Of a stretch of 64,000 bases of DNA, positions 43,019 through 51,044 are shown piece after piece. The position numbers and the translations under genes are program-made. The stretch comes from Mycobacterium sp. Its GTDB lineage: Bacteria; Actinomycetota; Actinomycetes; Mycobacteriales; Mycobacteriaceae. Below the pieces are notes generated by a model that did no database searches, was not told where the DNA came from, and saw nothing but the letters and a program-made list of their open reading frames with translations. Position 1 is the first letter of the stretch; every line of letters begins with the position of its first letter. The stretch is taken from the NCBI RefSeq assembly GCF_002863225.1, contig NZ_PKEK01000040.1:124001-188000 (forward strand). Direction: 5' to 3'.

Positions 43019-44404
43019 ATGAACGCCCAGCTCGAAGACACTGCACTGAACCGTCGACACCGGGTAGTGGTCATCGGCTCGGGATTCGGCGGCTTGAACG
43101 CGGTCAAGAAGCTGAAGAGGGCCGACGTCGACATCAAGTTGATCGCCCGCACCACCCACCACCTCTTCCAGCCGATGCTGTACCAAGTGGCGACCGGAAT
43201 CGTCGCCGAAGGTGCGATCGCTCCCCCGACCCGAATGATCCTGCGCGGGCAGCACAACGCCCAGGTCTTGCTCGGCGACGTCACGCACATCGATCTCAAG
43301 GGCAAGTTCGTCGTCTCGGAGTTGCTCGGCCACAGCTACGAAACCCCGTTCGACAGCTTGATCATCGCCGCCGGCGCCGGACAGTCGTACTTCGGAAACG
43401 ACCACTTCGCCGAATACGCACCCGGGATGAAGTCCATCGACGACGCGCTGGAACTGCGCGGTCGCATCATGAGCGCGTTCGAGGCGGCCGAGCGGTCCAG
43501 TGATCCCGAGCGGCGCAAGAAGCTCCTCACGTTCACCGTCGTCGGCGCAGGGCCGACCGGTGTGGAAATGGCCGGCCAGATCGCCGAACTCGCCGACTTC
43601 ACGCTCAAAGGCACGTACCGCCACATCGATTCGACGAAGGCGCGGGTGATCCTGCTCGACGCCGCGCCCGCGGTACTTCCGCAAATGGGCGAGAAGCTCG
43701 GCAAGAAGGCCGCTGCGCGTCTGGTGAAGATGGGTGTCGAGATCCAGCTGGGCGCGATGGTCACCGACGTCGACCGCGACGGCATCACCGTCAAGGATGG
43801 CGACGGCACTCTCCGCCGTATCGAGTCCTCGTGCAAGGTGTGGTCGGCCGGTGTCTCCGCGAGCCCGCTGGGCCGCGACCTGGCCCGCCAGTCGGGTGTG
43901 GAACTCGACCGCGCCGGACGGGTGAAAGTACTACCTGACCTGTCGATTCCCGGGCATTCCCACGTTTTCGTGGTCGGCGACATGGCAGCCGTCGACGGGG
44001 TGCCGGGCGTCGCTCAAGGCGCGATCCAGGGCGGCAAGTACGCCGCCAAGGCGATCAAGGCCGAGCTGGCCGGGGCCGACCCCGCGCAGCGCGAACCCTT
44101 CCAGTACTTCGACAAGGGCTCGATGGCCACGATCTCGCGGTTCTCGGCCGTTGCGCAGGTCGGTCCGGTCGAGTTCGGCGGAGTCATCGCATGGTTTGCC
44201 TGGCTGCTGCTGCACCTGGTCTACCTGATCGGCTTCAAGAACAAGGTCACCACAGTCCTGTCGTGGCTGGTGACGTTCTTGAGTGGCCGACGTGGTCAGC
44301 TCACGATCACCGAGCAGCAGGCCTTTGCCCGCACCCGGCTCGAACAACTGGCGGTTTTGGCCGCCGAGGCGCATCAGGACGAGACGGCGAAAGCCGCCAG
44401 TTAG
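43019..44404 (+). CDS. ndh: Type II NADH dehydrogenase Ndh
   Basis: A 461-residue single-subunit NADH:menaquinone oxidoreductase of the inner membrane. FAD site: RVVVIGSGFGGLNAVKKL; NADH site: FTVVGAGPTGVEMAGQIAEL; second FAD block: HVFVVGDMAAVDGVPGVAQG. A hydrophobic C-terminal segment (IAWFAWLLLHLVYLIGFKNK) anchors it to the membrane. It feeds electrons into respiration without proton pumping. Corresponds to Rv1854c. The urease genes that lie next to it in M. tuberculosis are absent here. Confidence 0.96.
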   Translation: MNAQLEDTALNRRHRVVVIGSGFGGLNAVKKLKRADVDIKLIARTTHHLFQPMLYQVATGIVAEGAIAPPTRMILRGQHNAQVLLGDVTHIDLKGKFVVSELLGHSYETPFDSLIIAAGAGQSYFGNDHFAEYAPGMKSIDDALELRGRIMSAFEAAERSSDPERRKKLLTFTVVGAGPTGVEMAGQIAELADFTLKGTYRHIDSTKARVILLDAAPAVLPQMGEKLGKKAAARLVKMGVEIQLGAMVTDVDRDGITVKDGDGTLRRIESSCKVWSAGVSASPLGRDLARQSGVELDRAGRVKVLPDLSIPGHSHVFVVGDMAAVDGVPGVAQGAIQGGKYAAKAIKAELAGADPAQREPFQYFDKGSMATISRFSAVAQVGPVEFGGVIAWFAWLLLHLVYLIGFKNKVTTVLSWLVTFLSGRRGQLTITEQQAFARTRLEQLAVLAAEAHQDETAKAAS

Positions 44405-44796
44405 CTCTCGGCTTCGAGGTTCTGGAGCCGTACCTGGCCTCGCGCCACCAAACGCTCGTCCGAGTCGACGATGGTGACCAGCCAGAGCTGCTGACGCCGT
44501 CCACGGTGGATCGGCGTCGCGGTGCCGTAGACCGTCCCGCTGCGGATAGCGCGCAGGAAGTCGGTGTTGTTGTTGACACCCACGACCGAGCCACCGCCGT
44601 TGGCGTCGATCCAGGTGTAGGCGGCCACGCTGGCCAGGCTCTCCACCATCGAGCACCACACGCCGCCGTGCACGATTCCCATGGGCTGCAGCAGTTTTGG
44701 CGCGACTTCGAGGTGCGCGCGGGTGCGGTCGGGGCTGATTTCGGTGAAGGCAAGTCCCAATTCCTTGTCGAACGGTGCCTCAGCTAGCGGCTGCAT
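44401..44796 (-). CDS. PaaI-family hotdog thioesterase (Rv1847-like)
   Basis: A 131-residue hotdog protein. PMGIVHGGVWCSMVESLASVAA contains the HGG motif and the catalytic Glu of the 4-hydroxybenzoyl/phenylacetyl-CoA thioesterase family; NNNTDFLRAIRSG is the conserved strand. It hydrolyses acyl-CoA esters. Position and length agree with Rv1847. Convergent with ndh, overlapping its stop by four bases. Confidence 0.88.
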   Translation of the reverse strand: MQPLAEAPFDKELGLAFTEISPDRTRAHLEVAPKLLQPMGIVHGGVWCSMVESLASVAAYTWIDANGGGSVVGVNNNTDFLRAIRSGTVYGTATPIHRGRRQQLWLVTIVDSDERLVARGQVRLQNLEAES

Positions 44797-44921
44797 GGTT
44801 CCCCTTCCGTTGCCCTACGAGCCCACCGGGCCCAAGCCAACTATTGCGCGGTATGTTAACGGGACTGTATGATTCTTTTTGAATGTAAAACACTTTTGAA
44901 CATACTTATGGAAGGCTCAGC
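44797..44921 (+). promoter_or_regulatory. AT-rich promoter region of the first P450/methyltransferase pair
   Basis: The gap is AT-rich from 44851 on. GTATGTT (44851-44857) and AACATAC (44899-44905) form a 7-base inverted pair, possibly an operator. GTTAACGGGACT at 44855-44866 resembles GTTAATCGGACT at 47195-47206 before the second P450 gene (10 of 12 bases). GGAAGG lies upstream of the ATG at 44922. Confidence 0.45.
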
Positions 44922-46295
44922 ATGGCCACGGCGACGATGGACCCAGTGCGGCTGCCGCCGGGTTCGCGTATTCCGAAGCTGATCCAGACCACCGCCTTCT
45001 TGATGTCGAGCCACGACATGTTCGCGGCGCTCGCTCGACGCTACGGCAGCGACGTTGTCCGGGTGAACCTGCCGCGCAACAACGATGCGGTTGTCATCTG
45101 CGATCCGCTGTTGGCCAAAGATCTGTTCAGCACCGGCACTGATCTCGTCGAGCGAGCCCCGTCTGGTGCCGGTGCGATCGGCGCGGTCTTCGGTCCCGGC
45201 TCGACGTTCAGTTTGGCCAGCGACGAGCATCGCGCGCGCCGGAAACTGCTCACCCCGCCGTTCCGCGGGAAACGTATGCGCGGCTACGAGCGCATCATCG
45301 AAGAAGAGGTGCTGCGCGAGATCGCGCACTGGAAGGACGGTCGCGAGTTCTCCGCGTTCGAGCCGATGCTTCGGATCACTCTCGGTGCGATCCTGCGCGC
45401 GGTCTTCGGCGCCGACGGTCCTGCGTTGAAGGAATTGCGCGAAATAGTGCCCCCGATGGTCACGCTGGGTTCGATGCTCGCCGTCTGCCCGCCGGTCGTG
45501 CACAAGGACCTCGGCCCGTGGAGTCCGTGGGGCAGGTTCCTGCGGGCACGCCGACGGTTCGACGCGATCATCGCCTCGTTGATCTCCGAAGCTCGCGCCG
45601 ATCCCGCGATAGACGAGCGAGCCGACGTTCTGGCGCTCCTGCTGCAGGCCCGCTACGAAGACGGCGAGGGTATTTCAGACCAGCACATCGCCGACGAGCT
45701 GCTCACGTTGCTGGCGTCCGGTCACGAGACCACCGCCGCCTCGCTGGCTTGGGCATTGGAGCGACTGAGTCGCCACCCGGAACTGCTCTCCGAGTTGACC
45801 GAGGAAGCCGACGCCGGTGGCTCCACGCTGCGGCAAGCCACGATTTGGGAAGTACAGCGCACCCGGCCCGTGCTGGACGGCACCACAAGGCGGACCAAGA
45901 CCCGAATCCGGCTGGGCGAGTGGGTCCTTCCGGAAGGCACGAACATCATCATCAGCATCAAGCTTGCGCACGAATCCGAAGACGACTTCACCGAGGCGCA
46001 CTCGTTCAACCCGTACCGATACCTGGAAACGGGGATCAAGCCGGCTGCCTGGATCCCGTTCGGCGGCGGGGTCAACCGCTGCGTCGGTGCGGCGTTCGCC
46101 AACATGGAGCTGGACGTCGTGCTGCGGACGCTGCTGCGTGAATTCCGTTTCGCCACCACCGATGCGCCGGATGAGAAGGCCAGGTGGCGCGGTTTGGCGA
46201 CGGTGCCGGCGCGAGGCGCGAGGTCGATGGTCTACCGGCGGAGTGACGGTGTACCTGAGGGCGTGGGCTCGCTGTCCGCGGCAGGCCAACGATGA
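44922..46295 (+). CDS. Cytochrome P450, CYP135/CYP138-like (copy 1)
   Basis: A 457-residue P450. I-helix LLASGHETTAASLAW with the oxygen-activating Glu-Thr, K-helix EVQR (ExxR) and the haem loop FGGGVNRCVGAAFANME with the Cys ligand are present. The PVRLPPGSRIPKL start and overall pattern resemble mycobacterial CYP135/CYP138 proteins. The substrate is unknown. Its stop overlaps the start of a methyltransferase (ATGA), so oxidation and methylation are probably coupled. It resembles the P450 at 47299 along the whole length. Confidence 0.92.
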   Translation: MATATMDPVRLPPGSRIPKLIQTTAFLMSSHDMFAALARRYGSDVVRVNLPRNNDAVVICDPLLAKDLFSTGTDLVERAPSGAGAIGAVFGPGSTFSLASDEHRARRKLLTPPFRGKRMRGYERIIEEEVLREIAHWKDGREFSAFEPMLRITLGAILRAVFGADGPALKELREIVPPMVTLGSMLAVCPPVVHKDLGPWSPWGRFLRARRRFDAIIASLISEARADPAIDERADVLALLLQARYEDGEGISDQHIADELLTLLASGHETTAASLAWALERLSRHPELLSELTEEADAGGSTLRQATIWEVQRTRPVLDGTTRRTKTRIRLGEWVLPEGTNIIISIKLAHESEDDFTEAHSFNPYRYLETGIKPAAWIPFGGGVNRCVGAAFANMELDVVLRTLLREFRFATTDAPDEKARWRGLATVPARGARSMVYRRSDGVPEGVGSLSAAGQR

Positions 46296-47128
46296 CCGGC
46301 ACCGGCGTGCGCCCCGCCGCGACGGGCGGTCGCCGCTACGTGAAGCCCCTCGGCAGTTACGCCTGGTTCAAGAAGGCGATCAACAAGTACTGGTATCCCT
46401 TCGTCACGCGCAAATGGGATCAGGACGACGTCGTCTTCCTCAACTGGGGCTACGAAGAAGACCCGCCGATGCGCCTGCCGCTGTCTGCCGAGGACGAGAA
46501 AAACCGGTACGGCATCCAGCTCTACCACCGCACGGCAACGCAGATCGACCTCGGCGGCAAGACCGTGCTGGAGGCCAGCTGCGGGCACGGCGGTGGTGCC
46601 GCCTACCTGACGAAGACACTGGGGCCCGCGTCCTACACCGGCCTCGACTTCAACCCGCGCGGGGTGGAATTCGCCCAGCGCCGGCATCGCCTGCCGGGGC
46701 TGAACTTTGTGCACGGCGACGCCGAGGATCTGCCGTTTCCCGCCGATTCTTTCGACGTGGTGCTCAACGTCGAGGCGTCCCACGCCTACCCGCGCTTCGA
46801 CCGCTTTCTCGACGAGGTGGTTCGGGTCCTGCGTCCGGGTGGACACTTCCTATACGTCGACTTCCGCGGATTTCTCGAGTACGACGAGTGGGACGCGGCC
46901 CTGGCCGGCCTGCCGTTGCGGATGGAGTCCAAGAGTGAGATCAACGCCGACGTCCTTCGCGGGCTCGACAACAACGCGGCCCACCACGTGGAATTGATCA
47001 ACAGACGGCTACCCCTCGTCGTGCGTCCGTTCGGGAAGTTGTTCGCCGGTGCGCCGGACACGTTGATGTACAAGGAACTGCAACGTGGGCGGCTGTCCTA
47101 CCGGCTGCATCACTTCGTCAAAGACTGA
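46292..47128 (+). CDS. SAM-dependent methyltransferase, Rv2952-like (copy 1)
   Basis: A 278-residue class I methyltransferase. SAM motif I is VLEASCGHGGGAAYL, followed by YTGLDFNPRGVEFA, DAEDLPFPADSFDVVLNVEAS and VVRVLRPGGHFLYVDFR. The N-terminal INKYWYPFVTRKW and FLNWGYEEDPPM blocks closely resemble Rv2952, which O-methylates phthiotriol lipids; the true acceptor here is unknown and may be the P450 product. Translationally coupled to the P450 gene. Partner copy at 48699. Confidence 0.9.
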   Translation: MTGTGVRPAATGGRRYVKPLGSYAWFKKAINKYWYPFVTRKWDQDDVVFLNWGYEEDPPMRLPLSAEDEKNRYGIQLYHRTATQIDLGGKTVLEASCGHGGGAAYLTKTLGPASYTGLDFNPRGVEFAQRRHRLPGLNFVHGDAEDLPFPADSFDVVLNVEASHAYPRFDRFLDEVVRVLRPGGHFLYVDFRGFLEYDEWDAALAGLPLRMESKSEINADVLRGLDNNAAHHVELINRRLPLVVRPFGKLFAGAPDTLMYKELQRGRLSYRLHHFVKD

Positions 47129-47298
47129 CCCGCCACACTTCGTTCTCTCGCCTCGGGTGCCGCCCGAGTGCGACCGCATACCGTATAGAGTCCAGTTAAT
47201 CGGACTTCAGGGCTGAAACGACGCTCAAACGATTGCGGCCGGTACTCTGAGATTCCGGCGCGGAAGCCATGCCAGTGCCGAAGCGGGGAGGGAACGAA
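47129..47298 (+). promoter_or_regulatory. Intergenic region before the second P450 pair
   Basis: About 170 bases without a gene. ATACCGTAT at 47179-47187 and AGTCC-N8-GGACT at 47189-47206 are small dyads; GTTAATCGGACT (47195-47206) recurs in altered form upstream of the first P450 gene. GGGAGGGAACGAA precedes the ATG at 47299 and fixes that start. The second pair may thus have its own promoter. Confidence 0.45.
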
Positions 47299-48675
47299 AT
47301 GCTCACGCCGACAACCGAGCCGGTGCGGCTACCGCCGGGCACGCGGCTACCGAAAGCGGTTCAGGGCCTGTGGTTCCTGCGCGAGTACCACCACATGTAC
47401 GGCGCTCTCAGTCGGCGGCACGGCCCGGTTTTCCGGGTGAACATGCCGCGCCTGGGCCGCGCTGTCGTGGTCAGAGACGCGGCCTTGGTCAAGGAAGTGT
47501 TGAACACCAGCACCGATCTACTGGAACGCGCGACAACGGGGACCGCCAGCCTGGGCGACGGCTTCGGCGCGGGGTCGACGTTCGCCCTTGCCGGCGATGA
47601 ACTCCTCGAGCGCCGCAAGCTCATACTCCCCCAGTTTCACGGCAAGCGGATGCGCAGCTACGAGCCCGTCATCGAAGAAGAGGTGTTGCGCGAGATCGCG
47701 AAATGGCCGGAAGGGCAGGAGTTCGAGACGCTGCCGTCGATGACGACGATGACCCTCGGTGCCATCCTGCGCGCGGTGTTCGGTGCCGAGGGCGACACCC
47801 TCGACGAACTGTACGACCTGATTCCGCCCATGGCCGACATCGTCGGGGTGTACCTGACGCTGCCGACGACCCTGCGGCGTGACCTGGGGCGGTGGAGTCT
47901 CGGGGGTCGCTACATGCGGTACCGGCGCCGTTTCGACGCCGCGATCTTCTCGCTGATCGCGGACGCCCGGGTCGATCCCACGCTGGAAGAGCGCAGCGAC
48001 GTGCTGGCGCTGCTGGTGCGGGCACGCTACGAGAACGGCGAACCGATCACCGATCAGCACATCGCCGACGAGATGCTGACCTTGCTGGTGTCCGGCCACG
48101 AGACCACGGCCGGATCGCTGGGCTGGGCGGTGGAGCGGATGACCCGCAATCCGGATTTGTTGAAGCGGCTGGCCGAGGAGGTCGACGCCGGCGGATCGGA
48201 ATTGCGCCAGGCCACGATCGCGGAAGTGCAGCGCACGCGGACCGTTCTCGACTCCACCGTCCGCTGCACCAAAGCGCGTCTTCGCCTGGGTGAGTGGGTT
48301 ATTCCGGAGAACACCAGGATCGTCCTGAGCCTCGCCCTGGTCCACGATTCCGATGACGTCTTCGCAGACGCGATGTCGTTCAACCCGGATCGATTCCTCG
48401 GCAGTGCCGCGAAGCCGAAGGGGTGGGTTCCGTTCGGCGGCGGCGTCAACCGTTGCGTCGGTGCCGCGCTGGCCACCATGGAGATGGACATTACCCTGCG
48501 CCTGATATTGCGCGAATTCCATTTCACGCCAACCGATGCGCCGGACGAGCGACCACACTGGCGCGGCATCGCCTACCAGCCGGCGCGAGGCGCACGAGCG
48601 ACGGTCCGCCGGCGAACCGCGACGGCGTCGCACGATGCCAACTCGGCCCTGGTGGCCGATCGCACCAGTTCGTAG
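47299..48675 (+). CDS. Cytochrome P450, CYP135/CYP138-like (copy 2)
   Basis: A 458-residue P450 with I-helix LLVSGHETTAGSLGW, K-helix EVQR and haem loop FGGGVNRCVGAALATME. It is closely similar to the P450 at 44922 throughout (for example MRxYExxIEEEVLREIA, TLGAILRAVFG). The ATG at 47299 (MLTPTTEPVRLPPGTRLPK) has a strong ribosome site; ten open codons upstream are ignored. A methyltransferase gene follows after 23 bases. Together with the first pair it forms a P450-MT-P450-MT array. Confidence 0.92.
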   Translation: MLTPTTEPVRLPPGTRLPKAVQGLWFLREYHHMYGALSRRHGPVFRVNMPRLGRAVVVRDAALVKEVLNTSTDLLERATTGTASLGDGFGAGSTFALAGDELLERRKLILPQFHGKRMRSYEPVIEEEVLREIAKWPEGQEFETLPSMTTMTLGAILRAVFGAEGDTLDELYDLIPPMADIVGVYLTLPTTLRRDLGRWSLGGRYMRYRRRFDAAIFSLIADARVDPTLEERSDVLALLVRARYENGEPITDQHIADEMLTLLVSGHETTAGSLGWAVERMTRNPDLLKRLAEEVDAGGSELRQATIAEVQRTRTVLDSTVRCTKARLRLGEWVIPENTRIVLSLALVHDSDDVFADAMSFNPDRFLGSAAKPKGWVPFGGGVNRCVGAALATMEMDITLRLILREFHFTPTDAPDERPHWRGIAYQPARGARATVRRRTATASHDANSALVADRTSS

Positions 48676-48698
48676 TAAAGCCTGGCATACTCGCCGCT

Positions 48699-49511
48699 GT
48701 GCCAAACACACTCCAGCGATACCTCAAGCCCGTCGACCCGCTGCCATGGCTGAAGCTGGCCATGAACAAGTACTGGTACCCCTTGATCACCCGACGGTGG
48801 GAAAGCGACGACATCGTCTTTCTCAACTGGGGCTACGAGGAAGACCCGCCGCTGGGACTGCAGCTGGCGGCCGAGGACGAGCCGAATCGATACTCCATCC
48901 AGCTCTACCACACCACCGCCGGTCAAGCGGATCTCAGCGGGAAGAAAGTTCTCGAGATCAGCAGTGGCCACGGGGGTGGCGCCGCGTACGTGACGCGCAC
49001 CTTCCAGCCGGGCTCCTACACCGGCCTCGACTTCAACCCGGACGGTGTCGCGTTCGCCAAGAAACGCCACAACCTGCCGGGGCTGGACTTCGTCGAGGGC
49101 AACGCCGAGAGCCTGCCCTTCGCCGATGAGTCCTTCGACGCGATCGTCAACGTCGAGGCCTCGCACACCTATCCGCACTTCGACCGGTTCCTTCCCGAAG
49201 TGGCGCGGGTGCTGCGCCCGGGCGGTCATTTCCTGTACGCCGATTTCCGCGGGTACCTCGAATACGACGACTGGGACGCCGCTCTGGCCGCGATGCCGAT
49301 GGAGATGGCCTCGAAGCGCGACATCAGCAAAGAGGTGCTGCGCGCCCGGGACAAGAGTGCCGAGGTCTTCCTGGACTTGAACACCCGCCACATCCCGAAG
49401 TTCCTGCAGGGTTTCGGCAAGATGTTCGCCGGCGCGCCCGGAACGCTGGCATACCGCCAGATGCAGACCGGCAAGGCGTCCTACCGGGTGTACCACTTCG
49501 TCAAGAACTGA
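48699..49511 (+). CDS. SAM-dependent methyltransferase, Rv2952-like (copy 2)
   Basis: A 270-residue methyltransferase parallel to copy 1: VLEISSGHGGGAAYV (motif I), YTGLDFNPDGVAFAKKR, NAESLPFADESFDAIVNVEAS and VARVLRPGGHFLYADFR. FLNWGYEEDPPLG and MNKYWYPLITRRW again recall Rv2952. The start is the GTG at 48699, without a clear ribosome site but with a -10-like CATACT nearby, so a leaderless transcript is possible. A strong hairpin follows the stop. Confidence 0.9.
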   Translation: MPNTLQRYLKPVDPLPWLKLAMNKYWYPLITRRWESDDIVFLNWGYEEDPPLGLQLAAEDEPNRYSIQLYHTTAGQADLSGKKVLEISSGHGGGAAYVTRTFQPGSYTGLDFNPDGVAFAKKRHNLPGLDFVEGNAESLPFADESFDAIVNVEASHTYPHFDRFLPEVARVLRPGGHFLYADFRGYLEYDDWDAALAAMPMEMASKRDISKEVLRARDKSAEVFLDLNTRHIPKFLQGFGKMFAGAPGTLAYRQMQTGKASYRVYHFVKN

Positions 49512-49540
49512 CCCCGACGCCGCGCGTCCCCCAGATAGCA

Positions 49541-49571
49541 GCGAGCCCCGTGCGTAATGCACGGGGCTCGC
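49541..49571 (+). terminator. Bidirectional transcription terminator hairpin
   Basis: GCGAGCCCCGTGC at 49541-49553 and its perfect reverse complement GCACGGGGCTCGC at 49559-49571 form a 13-base stem with a five-base loop. It lies between the convergent second methyltransferase and the FhuF-like gene. No U-tract follows, as is common in mycobacteria. Confidence 0.8.
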
Positions 49572-49619
49572 CGTATCGAGAGACCGGGGGTCACTGCAGC
49601 CCTCAGGACACCGTCTCGG

Positions 49620-50420
49620 TCATTCAACGCTCGATGCCAGAAGCATAGGCAAGGCTGTCCTAATTTCGCAAGAGGTCCCTCGCGCGCGTGTCCGCGCCGC
49701 CGACAGCCCGCGAACCGGCAGGCCGAACCCGACCAGCGCGTCCAGCACGGCCTGACCGCGTCGCATCGCGGCCAGCTCGTCGGTGCCCGCCAGCTGGGGC
49801 ACCTGGGTCGCGGACGCCACCACCATCGAGCCGACGATGTTCCACATCGCCGCGACCGACAGCGCTCCCCCGCTGACCGCATGCAGCCTCGCGAACAGCG
49901 GATCCAGGGTGCGGTGGCAGCGATGGGCCACCCAGGTCGTCAGCGCCGCCTCGCTCGGCAGGCGAACCACGCCGTCGCTCAGCGCGTCCGCGGCGCACGG
50001 GTCATCGGGCAGCACGCGGACCGTGGCGTCGACCACGCCGGCCCAGTCGATGACGCCGTCGGAGTCGACGTGTACCCACAAGTTCTCCAGCCCGGTGTCC
50101 CACGCCCTGGCCTCCAGCACGACCAGCGCCACCACTCGGCCGATCACGGTGTGGACCAGCGTCGCCGCCAATTGCCTTGCGGCGCTTCGCCGATCCATGT
50201 CGACCGCGGCGGCGTCGAACATCGTCTGCAATCGATCGGTGCTGAGCGCCGAGGTCAACGGCCACCAACGGCGCACCGACACATCGCCCAACACCGCGAC
50301 GCCGTAGACCCGTGGGCATTGGGGATACAACTCGCGTAACCGCCTGCTGGACTCGTGCAGCGGCAGCACCCGGTCAATGGACATCGCCGCGATCAGCGGG
50401 TCGTCGATCATTATCGTCAC
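49620..50420 (-). CDS. Probable FhuF-like siderophore-iron reductase family protein, iron regulated
   Basis: A 266-residue protein. HCHRTLDPLFARLHAVSGGALSVAAMWNIVGSMVVASA and the following helical part resemble the FhuF/IucA C-terminal type ferric reductase fold. The usual Cys-rich iron-sulfur end (CC...CxxC) is not present: only one Cys (TSCEIR) remains, so a reductase function is doubtful and a related siderophore-handling role is possible. The GTG at 50420 has GGAGGT four bases upstream. A near-perfect IdeR box lies 16 bases upstream of the start, so it should be repressed when iron is plentiful. Confidence 0.55.
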   Translation of the reverse strand: MTIMIDDPLIAAMSIDRVLPLHESSRRLRELYPQCPRVYGVAVLGDVSVRRWWPLTSALSTDRLQTMFDAAAVDMDRRSAARQLAATLVHTVIGRVVALVVLEARAWDTGLENLWVHVDSDGVIDWAGVVDATVRVLPDDPCAADALSDGVVRLPSEAALTTWVAHRCHRTLDPLFARLHAVSGGALSVAAMWNIVGSMVVASATQVPQLAGTDELAAMRRGQAVLDALVGFGLPVRGLSAARTRARGTSCEIRTALPMLLASSVE

Positions 50421-50435
50421 GGTCACCTCCGGTTG

Positions 50436-50454
50436 TAAGGTTAGCCTAACCATA
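50436..50454 (-). promoter_or_regulatory. Near-perfect IdeR box upstream of the FhuF-like gene
   Basis: TAAGGTTAGCCTAACCATA matches the IdeR consensus TWAGGTWAGSCTWACCTWA at all positions except two near the right end. Close spacing to the start at 50420 fits direct repression by iron-loaded IdeR. Confidence 0.85.
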
Positions 50455-50554
50455 TGATTGACTTCGAATCTGTGGGGACCCTCACAAGGACCTGCTGCGC
50501 CGCCGCCGGCACCAGAGGGTTTGACGGCCGTCGGACCGCTTCCGGCAGGTGAGG

Positions 50555-50571
50555 TACGACAGTCAGTAGTA
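50555..50571. promoter_or_regulatory. Candidate BlaI operator
   Basis: TACGACAGTCAGTAGTA is an imperfect 17-base dyad (TAC-AC and GT-GTA arms) 42 bases upstream of blaI. Its form, with TAC/GTA ends, is what BlaI/MecI-type dimers recognise; autoregulation is inferred. Confidence 0.55.
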
Positions 50572-50613
50572 AGCGCGGGTACGCTAGCGGCATTGCCAAG
50601 GAGATGAGCAAAC

Positions 50614-51030
50614 ATGGCTAAGCTGACGCGGCTCGGGGATCTCGAGCGCGCGGTGATGGATCACCTCTGGTCCGCTCCCCAACCGCAAACCGTCCGCCAG
50701 GTGCACGAAGCGCTTTCCGAGCAGCGCGATCTGGCCTACACGACGGTGATGACCGTGCTGCAACGGCTGGCCAAGAAGAATCTCGTGTCGCAAATCCGCG
50801 ACGACCGCGCTCACCAATATGCCCCGGTGCACGGCCGGGACGAACTGGTTGCCGGCCTGATGGTGGATGCACTCGACCAGGCCGCCGACACCGGCAGCCG
50901 CCATGCCGTTCTCGTGCACTTTGTCGAGCGCGTCGGTGCCGACGAGGCCGAGGCGCTGCGGCGCGCCCTCGACGAATTGGAATCCGGTCATCGGAAAACC
51001 TCGTCTGGTGGCGCGCGGCCGGAGGACTGA
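50614..51030 (+). CDS. blaI: BlaI/MecI-type transcriptional repressor
   Basis: A 138-residue winged-helix repressor. LGDLERAVMDHLWSAPQPQTVRQVHEAL and AYTTVMTVLQRLAKKNLVSQIRDDRAHQYAPV form the HTH and wing; the C-terminal helices mediate dimerisation. It corresponds to Rv1846c, known as BlaI, which in M. tuberculosis controls the beta-lactamase gene and the ATP synthase operon. AAGGAGATG lies upstream of the start. The M56 peptidase gene follows after 14 bases. Confidence 0.93.
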   Translation: MAKLTRLGDLERAVMDHLWSAPQPQTVRQVHEALSEQRDLAYTTVMTVLQRLAKKNLVSQIRDDRAHQYAPVHGRDELVAGLMVDALDQAADTGSRHAVLVHFVERVGADEAEALRRALDELESGHRKTSSGGARPED

Positions 51031-51044
51031 GAGACACTGGGACC

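Noticed and set aside
46292..49511. The two methyltransferases as a stand-in for the missing MysB
   Set aside because: They are about 20 kb away, coupled to P450 genes, and resemble Rv2952-type lipid methyltransferases rather than MysB.
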